Counted from the first letter of the stretch, positions 43,251 to 53,343 are shown. The stretch is DNA of 64,000 nucleotides from an uncultured Lachnospiraceae bacterium (GCA_934402515.1 CAKRTZ010000004.1:1-64000); one strand, 5' to 3'. Made by a program: numbers and translations. Notes: generated from the letters alone by a model not told the origin.

Positions 43251-43736
43251 ATGAGACTGAGTAAATTAGAAAAATGTTATTTCATATTAGGAATGATGCT
43301 GTGCTGCATTTGTGCTGCCTGTTTTCTGCCGCTGATGAAAGTGCAGGCAGAGGAGTTTTCTATGCTGTATGTGACGGAGGATGTGGATGTTTATGAGAAT
43401 GCAGATACTTTATCAGCATCCCTGCTGCAGTTGACGAAAGGGGATATGGTTGTGCTTTTGGAACAGCAGGATGACTGGTGTCAGGTCAGATATCAGACCA
43501 TCACCGGGTACATACAGACTAAGTATCTGAAGGGAACCTTGGAAGAACAGACACAGGATGATACCTTACAGGAAGAGATGCAGGATATTGAGGAATTTCA
43601 TCAGGAAATGGCAGTAGAGGCGGAGAAAGTGAGCAAGGATAAGAGAACATCTCTGTATTGGGGAATTGTAATCGTCGGTCTGATTCTTGCCATGTTTGCA
43701 GCAGGAATCTATCGTGGAATCAAGGGGGATAAGTAG
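43251..43736 (+). CDS. SH3-domain membrane protein
   Basis: This 161-residue protein has an N-terminal signal or helix (CYFILGMMLCCICAACFLPL), a bacterial SH3 domain (about 35-95; YVTEDVDVYENADTLSASLL, GYIQTKYLKG), a Glu/Gln-rich helical stretch (about 95-130) and a C-terminal membrane helix. ATG 43251 has GAGG 6 nt upstream; ATG 43239 is weaker. It probably sits at the wall-membrane interface. A small inverted repeat CTTGAC/GTCAAG (43200-43219) lies upstream. Confidence 0.75.
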   Translation: MRLSKLEKCYFILGMMLCCICAACFLPLMKVQAEEFSMLYVTEDVDVYENADTLSASLLQLTKGDMVVLLEQQDDWCQVRYQTITGYIQTKYLKGTLEEQTQDDTLQEEMQDIEEFHQEMAVEAEKVSKDKRTSLYWGIVIVGLILAMFAAGIYRGIKGDK

Positions 43737-43763
43737 GATAAACTACTTGTGTCCCCTAATTAT

Positions 43764-44640
43764 CTATGTTAAGATACAACCAAAGCATATTTCTTATGAA
43801 TTCTCTGGTTTCATACCGTCTATTTTCTATTTCATTTCAGAAGTCTATGCTTTTCCAACGTAAACCAAGAAAGGCGGAGGCTGCTGACATGGAAGGGAAC
43901 CTCCGAAGAAGGAGGTCAAAATTGAATACGAGTGCAAAACACACGGAAGAACTTTCTGCAAATCGAAACTATAAGGACACCATTTTCCGATGGCTGTTTT
44001 CCGATAAGGAAAATTTGTTGTCCTTGTACAATGCAATATCTGGCAGGCATTATGATGACCCGGAGGCATTGACGATTGTCACCCTGGAAAATGCAGTCTA
44101 CATGGGTATGAAAAATGATTTAGCCTTTGTGTTGGAAACGGGGCTGTATCTTTATGAGCATCAGTCCACCTATAATCCCAACATTCCCCTTCGGGATTTG
44201 TTTTACATTGCCAGCGAATACCAGGCTATAGTAAATCAGAAATCTCTGTATTCCTCGGCAGTACAGAAAATTCCTACTCCCAAGTTCCTCGTATTTTACA
44301 ACGGTACGGACAAAGAGGTTGAGGACAGAGAAATCTTGAAATTATCCACAGCCTATGAAAATCCCACCAGCGAACCGGACTTGGAATTAAAGGTTACAAT
44401 GCTCAATATCAATATGGGGCATAATAAAGAACTGCTGGAGAAGTGCCAAATCCTTGGAGAGTATGCCCAGTATGTGGACAGAGTCAGGAAATATGCGGCA
44501 CAGATGGATTTAAACGATGCGGTGGAACAAGCGATCATTGAATGCATCCAAGAAGGAATTTTATCAGAATTCCTTCAGCAGAACCGTACGGAGGTCTATA
44601 AAGTGAGTATTTTTGAGTATGATAAGGAAAAAGAAGAAAA
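43764..44640. repeat. Copy 1 of an inverted repeat containing the Rpn gene
   Basis: From CTATGTTAAG at about 43764 through the 5' region and most of the Rpn gene, the sequence recurs in reverse orientation at about 62300-63022, with roughly nine in ten bases equal in stretches I aligned by eye. The shared part includes about 160 bp upstream of the start. Such an 18-kb-spaced inverted pair could mediate inversion of the intervening DNA. Confidence 0.8.
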
Positions 44641-44872
44641 GAAGCTGCGAAAAGCGGAATATGAGCATGGACTAGAGGATGGCATACAGAAAGGCATCAC
44701 CCTGGGAAATGAAGCGGGGAGAAAGACTGGCAGACAGGAAGGGGCTGCCGAACTCATTATGAAGATGTATGAAAATGGCTTTACAGCAGAGCAGATAGCC
44801 TCTGCAATAGGAAAAAATGCAGAAGAGATACAAGCTATCCTTGCTGGGAAAGCACCGGCATCCATAGAGTAA
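43922..44872 (+). CDS. Rpn family recombination-promoting nuclease/putative transposase
   Basis: This 316-residue protein (TTG start 43922, GGAGGT 5 nt upstream) has an Rpn-type PD-(D/E)XK nuclease domain. Conserved parts are NRNYKDTIFRWLFSDKENLL, LETGLYLYEHQSTYNPNIPLRDL and FLVFYNGT. A charged helical stretch follows, then a Lys/Glu/Gly tail with GLEDGIQKGITLGNEAGRK, and a short helical end. The family is related to transposase-like proteins that promote RecA-independent recombination. The second, inactive copy at 62080 uses the same TTG start and leader. Confidence 0.85.
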   Translation: MNTSAKHTEELSANRNYKDTIFRWLFSDKENLLSLYNAISGRHYDDPEALTIVTLENAVYMGMKNDLAFVLETGLYLYEHQSTYNPNIPLRDLFYIASEYQAIVNQKSLYSSAVQKIPTPKFLVFYNGTDKEVEDREILKLSTAYENPTSEPDLELKVTMLNINMGHNKELLEKCQILGEYAQYVDRVRKYAAQMDLNDAVEQAIIECIQEGILSEFLQQNRTEVYKVSIFEYDKEKEEKKLRKAEYEHGLEDGIQKGITLGNEAGRKTGRQEGAAELIMKMYENGFTAEQIASAIGKNAEEIQAILAGKAPASIE

Positions 44873-44877
44873 AAAAT

Positions 44878-44918
44878 ATCACCCCGGGTCATTAGAAGAC
44901 CTGGGGTGATGTTTTTTT
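44878..44918 (+). terminator. Rho-independent terminator after the Rpn gene
   Basis: ATCACCCCGGGTC (44878-44890)/GACCTGGGGTGAT (44898-44910) pair with one G-T wobble, loop ATTAGAA, then TTTTTTT. Confidence 0.9.
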
Positions 44919-44933
44919 GCAGGAATTTTCCTT

Positions 44934-44960
44934 TTGCACCCAGGCAGATTGTGCTATACT
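44934..44960 (+). promoter_or_regulatory. Promoter of the pyrophosphatase gene
   Basis: TTGCAC (44934-44939) and TATACT (44955-44960) with a 15-nt spacer; a 16-nt spacer from TTTGCA is the alternative. Confidence 0.5.
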
Positions 44961-44991
44961 CGTACCATACTGACAGAGAGGAGCAAGTCTC

Positions 44992-46638
44992 ATGAGTGAA
45001 CGTAAAAGACCCGTATTCGTCATCGGGCATAAAAATCCGGACACAGATTCCATCTGTTCCGCATTGGCTTACGCTGATTTAAAACGCCGTCTTACCGGCG
45101 AGGACTATATTGCCGCCAGAGCGGGCAATTTAAATGAAGAGACCCAGTACATCGTGGAACGATTTGGCATCACACCTCCTGTTTTTCTGAAGGATGTGGG
45201 AACGCAGGTGCGGGACATCGAGATCCGTGAGACACCGGGAGTGTCTGAAAATATTTCCCTGAAAAAAGCCTGGACCCTGATGAAGGATTTGAACGTAGTA
45301 ACCCTTCCTATTACAGATGAAAATAATTTCCTCACAGGACTGATCAACATCGGAGACATTACCAAATCCTATATGGAAGTGTACGACAGCAGGATTCTCT
45401 CCAACGCTCACACCAAATACCGGAATATCATCGAAACCCTGGAGGCGGAAATGATTGTGGGTGATCCGGAGGAATATTTTACGGAAGGGAAAGTGCTGAT
45501 TGCAGCGGCAAATCCGGATCTCATGGAAAGTTATATAGAACCCCATGATCTGGTGATCCTTGGAAACCGTTATGAATCCCAGCTCTGTGCTATTGAGATG
45601 AATGCAGACTGCATCATTGTCTGCGAAGGTGCTTCTGTTTCCATGACCATCAAGAAACTGGCAGAGGAGAAAAACTGCGTTATCATCAGTACACCCCATG
45701 ATACCTATACGGTAGCCCGCCTGATGAACCAGAGTATGCCTATCAGCTACTTTATGAAACGAAACGGGCTGACCACCTTCCACATGGATGACTTCACCGA
45801 TCAGATCAAGGAAGTCATGGCGAAGAAACGGTACCGGGATTTCCCCATCCTGGGACATGACGGAAGCTACGTGGGCATGATCTCCCGGCGGAATCTGTTG
45901 AACAGCGCAAGAAAGCAGGTGATCATGGTAGATCACAACGAGAAGTCCCAGGCGGTGGATGGCATTGAAAATGCTGAGATTTTGGAAATCATTGACCACC
46001 ACAGACTGCGCAGTGTAGAAACCATTTCCCCTGTCTTTTTCCGCAACCAGCCCCTGGGCTGTACTGCTACCATTGTTTACCAGATGTATCAGGAGGCGGG
46101 AATTGAACTGGATAAACAGACGGCAACCCTGCTGTGCTGCGCAATTATTTCAGATACCCTGATGTATCGCTCACCCACCTGCACGGCTGTGGATAAAGCA
46201 GCGGCAGAGGATCTGGCAAAGATTGCCGGAATCAATGTGGAGGAACTGGCAGGAGATATGTTCCGCGCCGGAAGCAATTTAAGCAGCAAGGAAACCTCGG
46301 AGATCTTTGAACAGGACTTCAAAACCTTTGTGATGAATGACATTACATTCGGAGTAGGGCAGGTCAATTCCATGAACAAGGAGGAACTGGTGGAATTGAA
46401 ACAGCGGCTGTACCCTTACATGGAGGAGCAATTAAAACAAAGTGGCCTGCAGATGCTGTTTTTCATGTTGACAGATATTGTACAGGAGTCCACAGAGTTA
46501 CTTTATGTAGGAAGCAATGCGCAGGAACTCATCCGGGATGCCATGGGCGTGGAACCTTCCGGAGACAGCTTTATCTTAAAAGGCGTCGTTTCCCGTAAAA
46601 AACAACTGATACCGGCGATTATGACGGTGTTGCAATAG
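44992..46638 (+). CDS. CBS/DRTGG-domain manganese-dependent inorganic pyrophosphatase
   Basis: This is a 548-residue DHH-superfamily protein. N-terminal VIGHKNPDTDSICSALAYA and EIIDHHRLRSVE supply the metal ligands, with a CBS-DRTGG-CBS regulatory insert at about 70-300, and a DHHA2 domain at the end. Family II pyrophosphatase with this insert is regulated by adenine nucleotides. The length is normal for the CBS form. It is a stand-alone gene with its own promoter and GAGGAG site. Confidence 0.9.
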   Translation: MSERKRPVFVIGHKNPDTDSICSALAYADLKRRLTGEDYIAARAGNLNEETQYIVERFGITPPVFLKDVGTQVRDIEIRETPGVSENISLKKAWTLMKDLNVVTLPITDENNFLTGLINIGDITKSYMEVYDSRILSNAHTKYRNIIETLEAEMIVGDPEEYFTEGKVLIAAANPDLMESYIEPHDLVILGNRYESQLCAIEMNADCIIVCEGASVSMTIKKLAEEKNCVIISTPHDTYTVARLMNQSMPISYFMKRNGLTTFHMDDFTDQIKEVMAKKRYRDFPILGHDGSYVGMISRRNLLNSARKQVIMVDHNEKSQAVDGIENAEILEIIDHHRLRSVETISPVFFRNQPLGCTATIVYQMYQEAGIELDKQTATLLCCAIISDTLMYRSPTCTAVDKAAAEDLAKIAGINVEELAGDMFRAGSNLSSKETSEIFEQDFKTFVMNDITFGVGQVNSMNKEELVELKQRLYPYMEEQLKQSGLQMLFFMLTDIVQESTELLYVGSNAQELIRDAMGVEPSGDSFILKGVVSRKKQLIPAIMTVLQ

Positions 46639-46697
46639 TTCCCCATTCGCAAAGCCGCACCTTGCGGTGCTTTATCTTTGCTCATGTGGTTATCTCG

Positions 46698-46762
46698 CCA
46701 TATAAAAACGGACAAACAACCTCAAGCATAAACGCTTGGGCCGTTTGTCTTTTTTTATATGG
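46698..46762. terminator. Long near-palindromic terminator
   Basis: CCATATAAAAA (46698-46708) pairs with the distal T-rich arm TTTTTATATGG. Inside are GACAAAC (46711-46717)/GTTTGTC (46743-46749) and CAAGC/GCTTG; a run of seven T lies at 46750-46756. The symmetry suits termination from either strand. Confidence 0.75.
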
Positions 46763-46888
46763 CTCTGAATCATTAACAAGAATAGTTAGCAATATAAAAC
46801 AAATTTTGCCATCCTTAACAATACAAATTACCCCCTGCCAAAATTATACTCAAACTAGAAACTAAAAAAGTACACTAAGGGGGTACAT

Positions 46889-49291
46889 ATGCAATACGGA
46901 CATTTTGACAATGAACACAGAGAATATGTTATCGACAAGATTGACCTGCCCGTATCCTGGACCAACTATCTGGGCGTAAAGGATATGTGTGTAGTGGTGA
47001 ACCACACAGCAGGCGGCTACATGTTCTATCAGTCACCGGAATATCATCGTGTGACTCGTTTCCGCGGCAACGCCATTCCGATGGATCGTCCCGGACATTA
47101 TGTATATCTGCGTGATGCAGATGACGGAGATTACTTCTCCATTTCCTGGCAGCCGGTAGGCAAACCGTTAGACCAGGCAAAATATACCTGCCGTCACGGC
47201 ATGAGCTACTCTGTCTATGAGTGTGAGTATAAAGGAATCCAGGCATCCCAGAAGCTCTGCGTACCTATGGACGATCCCGTTGAATTATGGGATGTTAAAG
47301 TAAAAAATACAACAGATCAAGAACGTCACATTCAGGTATTTTCTTATTGTGAATTCTCTTATCACAGCATTGCAAGTGATAACCAGAACTTCCAGATGAG
47401 TTTATACTGTGCCGGATCTTCTTACGCAGACGGTGTCATCGAGTATGACCTGTTCTACGAAGATGGCGGATATCAGTATTTTACCTCCAACTTCGAGCCT
47501 GACGGATTTGATTGCTTACGTGATAAATTCATCGGACCTTACCGTACAGAGGACAACCCGATCATCGTGGAACAGGGTAAATGTACCGGCTCTCATGAAT
47601 TAGGAAATAACCACTGCGGTACCTTACAGAAAGATCTGGTTCTGAAACCCGGCGAGGAAGCTCGTCTGGTATTTATGTTGGGTGAAGGCAACAGAGAAGC
47701 AGGTAAGGAAATCCGTGCCAAGTATTCCGATATGGCAGCAGTAGATGCCGCATACGCACAGCTGGCAGCATACTGGGATGACAAGCTGTCCCGTTTGCAG
47801 ATCAAGACTCCCAACGAAGGAATGAACACCATGATCAACCTGTGGACCCTGTATCAGTCCGAGGTCAATGTCATGTTCTCCCGTTTCGCTTCCTTCATAG
47901 AGGTAGGCGGACGTACCGGACTGGGTTATCGTGACACCGCACAGGATGCAATGACCATTCCTCATTCCAATCCTGCGAAATGTAAACAGAGAATCGTTGA
48001 ACTGCTTCGCGGTCTGACCAGCCAGGGCTATGGAATCCATCTGTTCCAGCCGGAGTGGTTTGCACCGGAGAAAGAAAAGAAGAAAGAGGAAGAAGAGTTT
48101 AAGTCTCCTACCGTTATCCCAGGCATGAACCGCAAGGATGTGGTACACGGCTTAGAGGACGCCTGCTCCGACGATGCTCTCTGGTTGGTTCCTTCTATTA
48201 TCGAATACCTGAAGGAAACCGGTGAAATGGACTTCGTTGATGAAGTAGTCGGATATGCAGAAGGCGGCGAAGGTACCGTTTATGAGCATATGAAGAAGAT
48301 CCTTGACTTCTCTGCAGAACAGGTTGGCGCTTCCGGCATTTGCAAAGGCTTACGTGCTGACTGGAATGACTGCCTGAACCTGGGCGGTGGTGAAAGTGCT
48401 ATGGTATCTTTCCTCCACTACTGGGCAATCAGCCATTTTCTGGATCTGGCAAATTACCTTGGACATACCGAGGATGTAGAAAAATATTCCGCTATGCGCG
48501 AAAAAGTACATGGCGTATGTAATGATAAACTTTGGGACAAAGAGTGGTTTATCCGTGGTGTCACCAAACATGGCAAGAAGATCGGAACCAGCGAGGATGA
48601 AGAGGGTAAGGTACATCTGGAGTCCAACGCATGGGCAGTTCTTTCCGGAGCAGCTGATCCTGAAAAAGGCCGTATGGCTATGGACAGCGTAGACAAATAT
48701 CTGTTTACCGAATACGGAATCCTGCTGAACGCACCTTCTTATACCAAACGTGATATGGATATCGGATTTATTACCCGTGTATATCCCGGACTGAAAGAGA
48801 ATGGAGCAATCTTCTCTCATCCCAATCCCTGGGCGTGGGCAGCAGAGTGTATTCTGGGTCGTGGCGATCGTGCCATGAAGTTCTACAATGCACTGTGTCC
48901 TTACTATCAGAATAATAAGATCGAAATCCGTGAGTCTGAGCCGTATTCCTACTGCCAGTTCATCATGGGTCGTGACCATACCGGATTCGGCCGTGCACGT
49001 CATCCGTTCATGACCGGCAGCGGCGGCTGGGCTTACTTCTCCGCTACACGTTACATGATGGGTATCCGTCCTCAGTTTGATTACTTACTGTTAGATCCCT
49101 GTGTACCTGCAGATTGGAAAGAGTTTTCGGCAGTTCGTAAGTGGAGAGGGGCTACTTATGAGATCGAGTTCGTAAATCCGGACGGAGTAATGAAGGGTGT
49201 GAAAGAACTTTACCTGGATGGACAGAAAGTAGACAAGATTCCCGCACAGGCAGCTGGAACCAGTCACCAGGTTAAGGTAGTAATGGGATAA
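46889..49291 (+). CDS. GH94 phosphorylase, probably N,N'-diacetylchitobiose phosphorylase
   Basis: The enzyme has 800 residues, the length of the Vibrio ChbP group. It has the N-terminal YGHFDNEHREYVI, the middle IEVGGRTGLGYRDTAQDAM and the catalytic-acid region GLRADWNDCLNLGGGE (Asp at about 491). From memory it resembles N,N'-diacetylchitobiose phosphorylase more than cellobiose phosphorylase across residues 150-260. The reaction would be (GlcNAc)2 plus phosphate to GlcNAc-1-phosphate and GlcNAc. The adjoining phosphohexomutase, TCS and sugar ABC genes fit a disaccharide-use operon. No signal peptide: cytosolic. Confidence 0.85.
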   Translation: MQYGHFDNEHREYVIDKIDLPVSWTNYLGVKDMCVVVNHTAGGYMFYQSPEYHRVTRFRGNAIPMDRPGHYVYLRDADDGDYFSISWQPVGKPLDQAKYTCRHGMSYSVYECEYKGIQASQKLCVPMDDPVELWDVKVKNTTDQERHIQVFSYCEFSYHSIASDNQNFQMSLYCAGSSYADGVIEYDLFYEDGGYQYFTSNFEPDGFDCLRDKFIGPYRTEDNPIIVEQGKCTGSHELGNNHCGTLQKDLVLKPGEEARLVFMLGEGNREAGKEIRAKYSDMAAVDAAYAQLAAYWDDKLSRLQIKTPNEGMNTMINLWTLYQSEVNVMFSRFASFIEVGGRTGLGYRDTAQDAMTIPHSNPAKCKQRIVELLRGLTSQGYGIHLFQPEWFAPEKEKKKEEEEFKSPTVIPGMNRKDVVHGLEDACSDDALWLVPSIIEYLKETGEMDFVDEVVGYAEGGEGTVYEHMKKILDFSAEQVGASGICKGLRADWNDCLNLGGGESAMVSFLHYWAISHFLDLANYLGHTEDVEKYSAMREKVHGVCNDKLWDKEWFIRGVTKHGKKIGTSEDEEGKVHLESNAWAVLSGAADPEKGRMAMDSVDKYLFTEYGILLNAPSYTKRDMDIGFITRVYPGLKENGAIFSHPNPWAWAAECILGRGDRAMKFYNALCPYYQNNKIEIRESEPYSYCQFIMGRDHTGFGRARHPFMTGSGGWAYFSATRYMMGIRPQFDYLLLDPCVPADWKEFSAVRKWRGATYEIEFVNPDGVMKGVKELYLDGQKVDKIPAQAAGTSHQVKVVMG

Positions 49292-49317
49292 CATATATAG
49301 AAGGAAGGGGCACAATA

Positions 49318-50736
49318 ATGTCAATTAAATTTGGTACAGGCGGATGGCGCGCCGTGATCGGTGATGATTTCACCAGAGCCAATATCCAGCTCCTGGCACA
49401 GGGACTGGTAAACAAAATGATTCAGGAAGGCGTGGAAGAGAAAGGAATCGTTATGGGATACGACCGTCGTTTCCTTTCCAAGGAAGCAATGCAGTGGTCT
49501 GCAGAGGTTTTTGCAGCCAACGGCATTAAATCCTATCTGATCAATAAATCCTCACCCACACCGTTGATCATGTTCTATGTCATGAAACATGCTTATCCTT
49601 ACGGAATGATGGTAACTGCAAGCCACAACCCGGCTATCTACAACGGAATCAAAGTGTTCACAGCCGGTGGACGTGATGCGGATGAGGTGCAGACCAGAGA
49701 TCTGGAGCACTACATTGAGGAGCTGACTCCGGAGACCGTTAAGGTTATGACCTACGATGAAGGCAAAGATGCAGGCCTCATCCAGGAGATTTATCCTCTG
49801 AATGAGTATCTGGATGCCATCATTGAGGCAGTTGATATGGATGCCATCAAAAAAGCTGACTTGAAGGTTGCATTGGATCCCATGTACGGTGTAAGTGAAA
49901 CCTCCATCAAGACCATCCTGCTTACCGCTCGTTGCGAACTGGCAACCATTCATGATCGTCACGATACACTGTTTGGCGGCAAATTGCCTGCTCCCTCTGC
50001 TGCAACCCTGCATTCCTTGCAGAACTTCGTAGTGGAGAAGCATTTTGATATCGGTATTGCAACCGATGGTGATGCAGACCGTATCGGTGTCATTGATGAT
50101 AAGGGTAACTTCTTACATCCCAATGATATTCTGGTATTACTGTACTACTACCTGGTAAAATTCAAAGGATGGCACGGACCGGTTGTCCGTAACATTGCTA
50201 CCACTCATATGCTGGACAAGGTTGCAGAGCGTTTCGGCGAGAAATGCTATGAGGTTCCTGTAGGATTTAAATACATCTCTGCAAAAATGCAGGAGACCAA
50301 GGCAATCATCGGTGGTGAGTCCTCCGGAGGATTGACGGTAGAAGGCCATATCCATGGTAAAGACGGTATCTATGCGGCAGCTCTGTTAGTTGAGATGCTG
50401 GCAGTTACCGGTAAGAAAATGTCTGAAATTATGGAAGACATCCACAAAGAGTGCGGCGAGATCCATATGGAAGAGCGTGATTACAAGTTCACCCATGAGA
50501 AAAAAGAAAGCATGCAGAAGTTACTGATGGAGGAGAAAAAACTTCCTGAACTTCCGTTTGATATTGATCATGTATCCTACCTGGACGGAAGCAAGGTATA
50601 CTTCAAGAATGGCGGATGGGTAATTGCCCGTTTCTCCGGCACAGAGCCTCTTTTAAGAATTTTCTGCGAAATGCCTGATGCAGAGAGTGCGAAACAGATC
50701 TGCAAGATTTATGAGGACTTCCTTGATTTGAAATAA
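49318..50736 (+). CDS. Phosphohexomutase (phosphoglucomutase/phosphoglucosamine mutase family)
   Basis: This 472-residue alpha-D-phosphohexomutase has FGTGGWRAVIGDDFT, active-site serine in TASHNPAIYNG (about residue 101), Mg loop ATDGDADRIG and sugar loop GGESSGG. It follows the GH94 gene by 26 nt. The likely task is GlcNAc-1-phosphate to GlcNAc-6-phosphate, or glucose-1-phosphate if the phosphorylase acts on a glucoside. Substrate assignment comes from context only. Confidence 0.85.
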   Translation: MSIKFGTGGWRAVIGDDFTRANIQLLAQGLVNKMIQEGVEEKGIVMGYDRRFLSKEAMQWSAEVFAANGIKSYLINKSSPTPLIMFYVMKHAYPYGMMVTASHNPAIYNGIKVFTAGGRDADEVQTRDLEHYIEELTPETVKVMTYDEGKDAGLIQEIYPLNEYLDAIIEAVDMDAIKKADLKVALDPMYGVSETSIKTILLTARCELATIHDRHDTLFGGKLPAPSAATLHSLQNFVVEKHFDIGIATDGDADRIGVIDDKGNFLHPNDILVLLYYYLVKFKGWHGPVVRNIATTHMLDKVAERFGEKCYEVPVGFKYISAKMQETKAIIGGESSGGLTVEGHIHGKDGIYAAALLVEMLAVTGKKMSEIMEDIHKECGEIHMEERDYKFTHEKKESMQKLLMEEKKLPELPFDIDHVSYLDGSKVYFKNGGWVIARFSGTEPLLRIFCEMPDAESAKQICKIYEDFLDLK

Positions 50737-50804
50737 TCGGAAAATAATGCTATAATATGGGAAACCAAACAACAAGACGACGGCGCCGTTATGCGGGCCG
50801 TCGT
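50728..50804 (+). promoter_or_regulatory. Promoter and leader hairpin of the two-component operon
   Basis: TTGAAA (50728-50733), a 17-nt spacer and TATAAT (50751-50756). The -35 box overlaps the end of the mutase gene. A hairpin ACGACGGC/GCCGTCGT (50777-50784/50797-50804) with inner CCG/CGG lies in the leader; no T run follows. Confidence 0.7.
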
Positions 50805-50837
50805 TTGTGTGTCGTAAGCGGAAGGAAACATGGGGAT

Positions 50838-51605
50838 ATGTACAAAGTGTTACTAGTAGATGATGAGCCGATTATTGTAGAAGGACTTTCCCGCAGCATA
50901 GCATGGGACAAGTGGAACTGTCATGTGGTTGCCACAGCGCATAACGGTATGGAGGGCAAGAAGCTCATAGAAGAATTAAAACCCAATATTGTGTTTATGG
51001 ATATCTGTATGCCGGAAATGGACGGATTGCAGATGATTGCTGCTATTCACTCGGAATTTCCCAATCTGGAGGTCTGCGTACTTACCGGTTTCCGTGATTT
51101 TGAATATGCCCAGACGGCAATTCGCCTGGGAGTGACCCGCTTTTTATTAAAACCTTCCAATATGTCTGAATTGGAGGAGGCCATCAGTACGATGTGTGCC
51201 AATCTGGAAAAGAAAGGCATTACCGACGAAGAGGAGACAAAGGAAACGGATACGGATACGGAGTTGGAATCCGGCTCCGGAAGCTTCATCGTCAAGAATG
51301 CATTGGCGTACATAGAAGAAAATTATACCAAGAAACTCACCCTAAGTGAGGTAGCGGAAAAAACCTATGTGAGTCAGTGGCATTTAAGTAAGCTCCTGAA
51401 CCGCTACGTGGAACAGAGCTTTTCCGATATCCTTAACCATATTCGCATTGAGCATGCCAAAGAGCTGCTGTTAGATCCTTCTTTGCGTATCGGAGATATT
51501 TCAGAGATGGTGGGCTTCTTGGATCTTGCACATTTTTCAAGAGTTTTTAAGAAACAGGAAGGAATCTCTGCTAATGAGTACCGAAACAAAGTCCTCGGAA
51601 GATAA
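50838..51605 (+). CDS. Response regulator with AraC-type DNA-binding domain (YesN family)
   Basis: This 255-residue protein has an N-terminal receiver (MYKVLLVDDEPIIVEG; phospho-Asp in IVFMDICMPEMDG at about 55) and a C-terminal AraC domain (about 150-250; LTLSEVAEKTYVSQWHLSKLL). An upstream in-frame extension to 50757 lacks a good site. It overlaps the kinase gene by 32 nt. It probably activates the sugar-uptake genes that follow or the phosphorylase. Confidence 0.9.
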   Translation: MYKVLLVDDEPIIVEGLSRSIAWDKWNCHVVATAHNGMEGKKLIEELKPNIVFMDICMPEMDGLQMIAAIHSEFPNLEVCVLTGFRDFEYAQTAIRLGVTRFLLKPSNMSELEEAISTMCANLEKKGITDEEETKETDTDTELESGSGSFIVKNALAYIEENYTKKLTLSEVAEKTYVSQWHLSKLLNRYVEQSFSDILNHIRIEHAKELLLDPSLRIGDISEMVGFLDLAHFSRVFKKQEGISANEYRNKVLGR

Positions 51606-53343
51606 GAACAGAAAACCCATCCGCAAAAAGAAAAAACTTTCCCTGAGAATAGCCATGACCTTTGTGTTTGCAGCGGCATGGCTCATTCCCATTGTATTTT
51701 TCTCTTATTTTATTTTTCATAACTATCGTCAGGCCTATATCGACAAGTCCGACAATCTGATTCAGAACGAAGTGAATGTCTCCGGCTCCCTGATTACCAC
51801 CAGCCTGGATGCAGCTATTACCAAACTGCAGAAGCCTACCTACGAGGGGGAATGGGAAAGTCTTTATAATCGTTATGAGAAGAATCTGATCACCCATTCG
51901 GATTATCTGAAATCCATTCGTTCTTCACTGATTTCCAAATATTATATGGATGAGAAAATAGCCCGTTATGCCTTTTATATGCCGGGGGATGTGACGCCTA
52001 GCTGCTATGCTGGAAAAAACGGATATGCCTATGAATCATTTCTGTATGAAGTACAGCCTGAGGCCATGCGGGTCTTTGAAAAGGATAGCAATTATACAGA
52101 GGTTTATATTATTGATAATCAGATTTACATTATGCGAAATCTTTACACCGTAAAGAATTATCAGAAATATGGCCTTTTGGTAATCGGGTTGGAAAAAGAT
52201 GCTCTTTTCCGCCAGCTTCCCGTGGAAAGTCCCTCTGATCTCACAATTTCCGTGAATGGAAAAGAGAAATATCTCACCATGCCCGGAGCAAAGAAAAATT
52301 CTTCCGGAGATTATCTGAATTATGATTATGAATACAAATGTGACAATTATACGCTGAATCTTCATTACACCTTCGACAAAGAAATCCTTTATGAAGAAGT
52401 GAACCGCCTGAACGCAATACTGGATATTTTTCTTTTTTGTATGATTCCGCTTATGGCACTGTCCTATTATTTTTTAACTGTGCAGATCGAATCACCCTTG
52501 CGCAAACTGACGGATGTGGCGCACCGGATTATGAATGGAGAATTCGGCACCACAGTTGGCAATGATCAGATGCCGAATGAAGAATTTGAAGGGCTGGCAG
52601 AGTCCTTTGATGCCATGTCTGTACAGGTCAAGCACCTGGTCGACACGGTATATCTGGAACAGATTGCCACAAAGGACGCCCAGATTCAGGCACTGCAGGC
52701 GCAGATCAACCCTCATTTCCTCAATAATACATTGGAGATGATGAACTGGCAGGCACGTATGAACGGTGATATCGAGACCTGTAAAATGATTGAGGCCTTG
52801 GGAACGGTGCTGGATTCCAGCATGAACCGAAATAATTACCGCCTGGTTCGGCTTTCTGATGAACTTCATTGCGGCGATGCATTTCTTTACATTATGACCA
52901 TGCGTTTTGGACAACGTCTTCAGGTAGAGAAAAACATCCAGGAAAATCTGTATCAGGTTCAGGTTCCTTCTCTGATCCTTCAGCCGCTGCTGGAAAATGC
53001 CATTCGTCATGGTATTGAACGTGTATCTCAGGGTACAATCTGGCTCAATATCTATGCCAATGTGGATGATATGTACATTGATGTGATTAACACCGGTAAA
53101 CATCTGGAGCCGGAGGATTTGAAACGAATTGAGGATATCATTGAGGGAAAATACCGTCTGGAAAAGGCAGAGCCGGGGATGCATACCTCCATCGGTATTT
53201 ATAATGTGAATAAACGAATCAAGCTCATTTACGGAACGGAGTATGGTCTGAGCGTGCTCCAGACGGAGGACGATAAATTTGTGTCAAGAATCCGAATCCC
53301 CAGACAGAATGAGAGAATGGAGGAAGATGAGAAAAAAGGATAA
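51574..53343 (+). CDS. Sensor histidine kinase (YesM family)
   Basis: This 589-residue protein has an N-terminal basic stretch and membrane helix (about 25-50), an extracellular sensor (about 55-275), a second helix, HAMP (QIESPLRKLTDVAHRIMNGE), the phospho-His motif in QAQINPHFLNNTLEMMNWQA (about 390), and HATPase-like ending LENAIRHGIERVSQG. AAGGA precedes ATG 51574. This LytS/YesM-type kinase with an AraC regulator is typical of sugar-uptake loci in Firmicutes. It overlaps the downstream lipoprotein gene by 17 nt. Confidence 0.9.
   Translation: MSTETKSSEDKNRKPIRKKKKLSLRIAMTFVFAAAWLIPIVFFSYFIFHNYRQAYIDKSDNLIQNEVNVSGSLITTSLDAAITKLQKPTYEGEWESLYNRYEKNLITHSDYLKSIRSSLISKYYMDEKIARYAFYMPGDVTPSCYAGKNGYAYESFLYEVQPEAMRVFEKDSNYTEVYIIDNQIYIMRNLYTVKNYQKYGLLVIGLEKDALFRQLPVESPSDLTISVNGKEKYLTMPGAKKNSSGDYLNYDYEYKCDNYTLNLHYTFDKEILYEEVNRLNAILDIFLFCMIPLMALSYYFLTVQIESPLRKLTDVAHRIMNGEFGTTVGNDQMPNEEFEGLAESFDAMSVQVKHLVDTVYLEQIATKDAQIQALQAQINPHFLNNTLEMMNWQARMNGDIETCKMIEALGTVLDSSMNRNNYRLVRLSDELHCGDAFLYIMTMRFGQRLQVEKNIQENLYQVQVPSLILQPLLENAIRHGIERVSQGTIWLNIYANVDDMYIDVINTGKHLEPEDLKRIEDIIEGKYRLEKAEPGMHTSIGIYNVNKRIKLIYGTEYGLSVLQTEDDKFVSRIRIPRQNERMEEDEKKG

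Noticed and set aside
43922..44872. Rpn gene as a complete insertion sequence
   Set aside because: No terminal inverted repeats or target-site duplication were found around the gene; the shared region is a gene with its leader, in inverted orientation at the second site.
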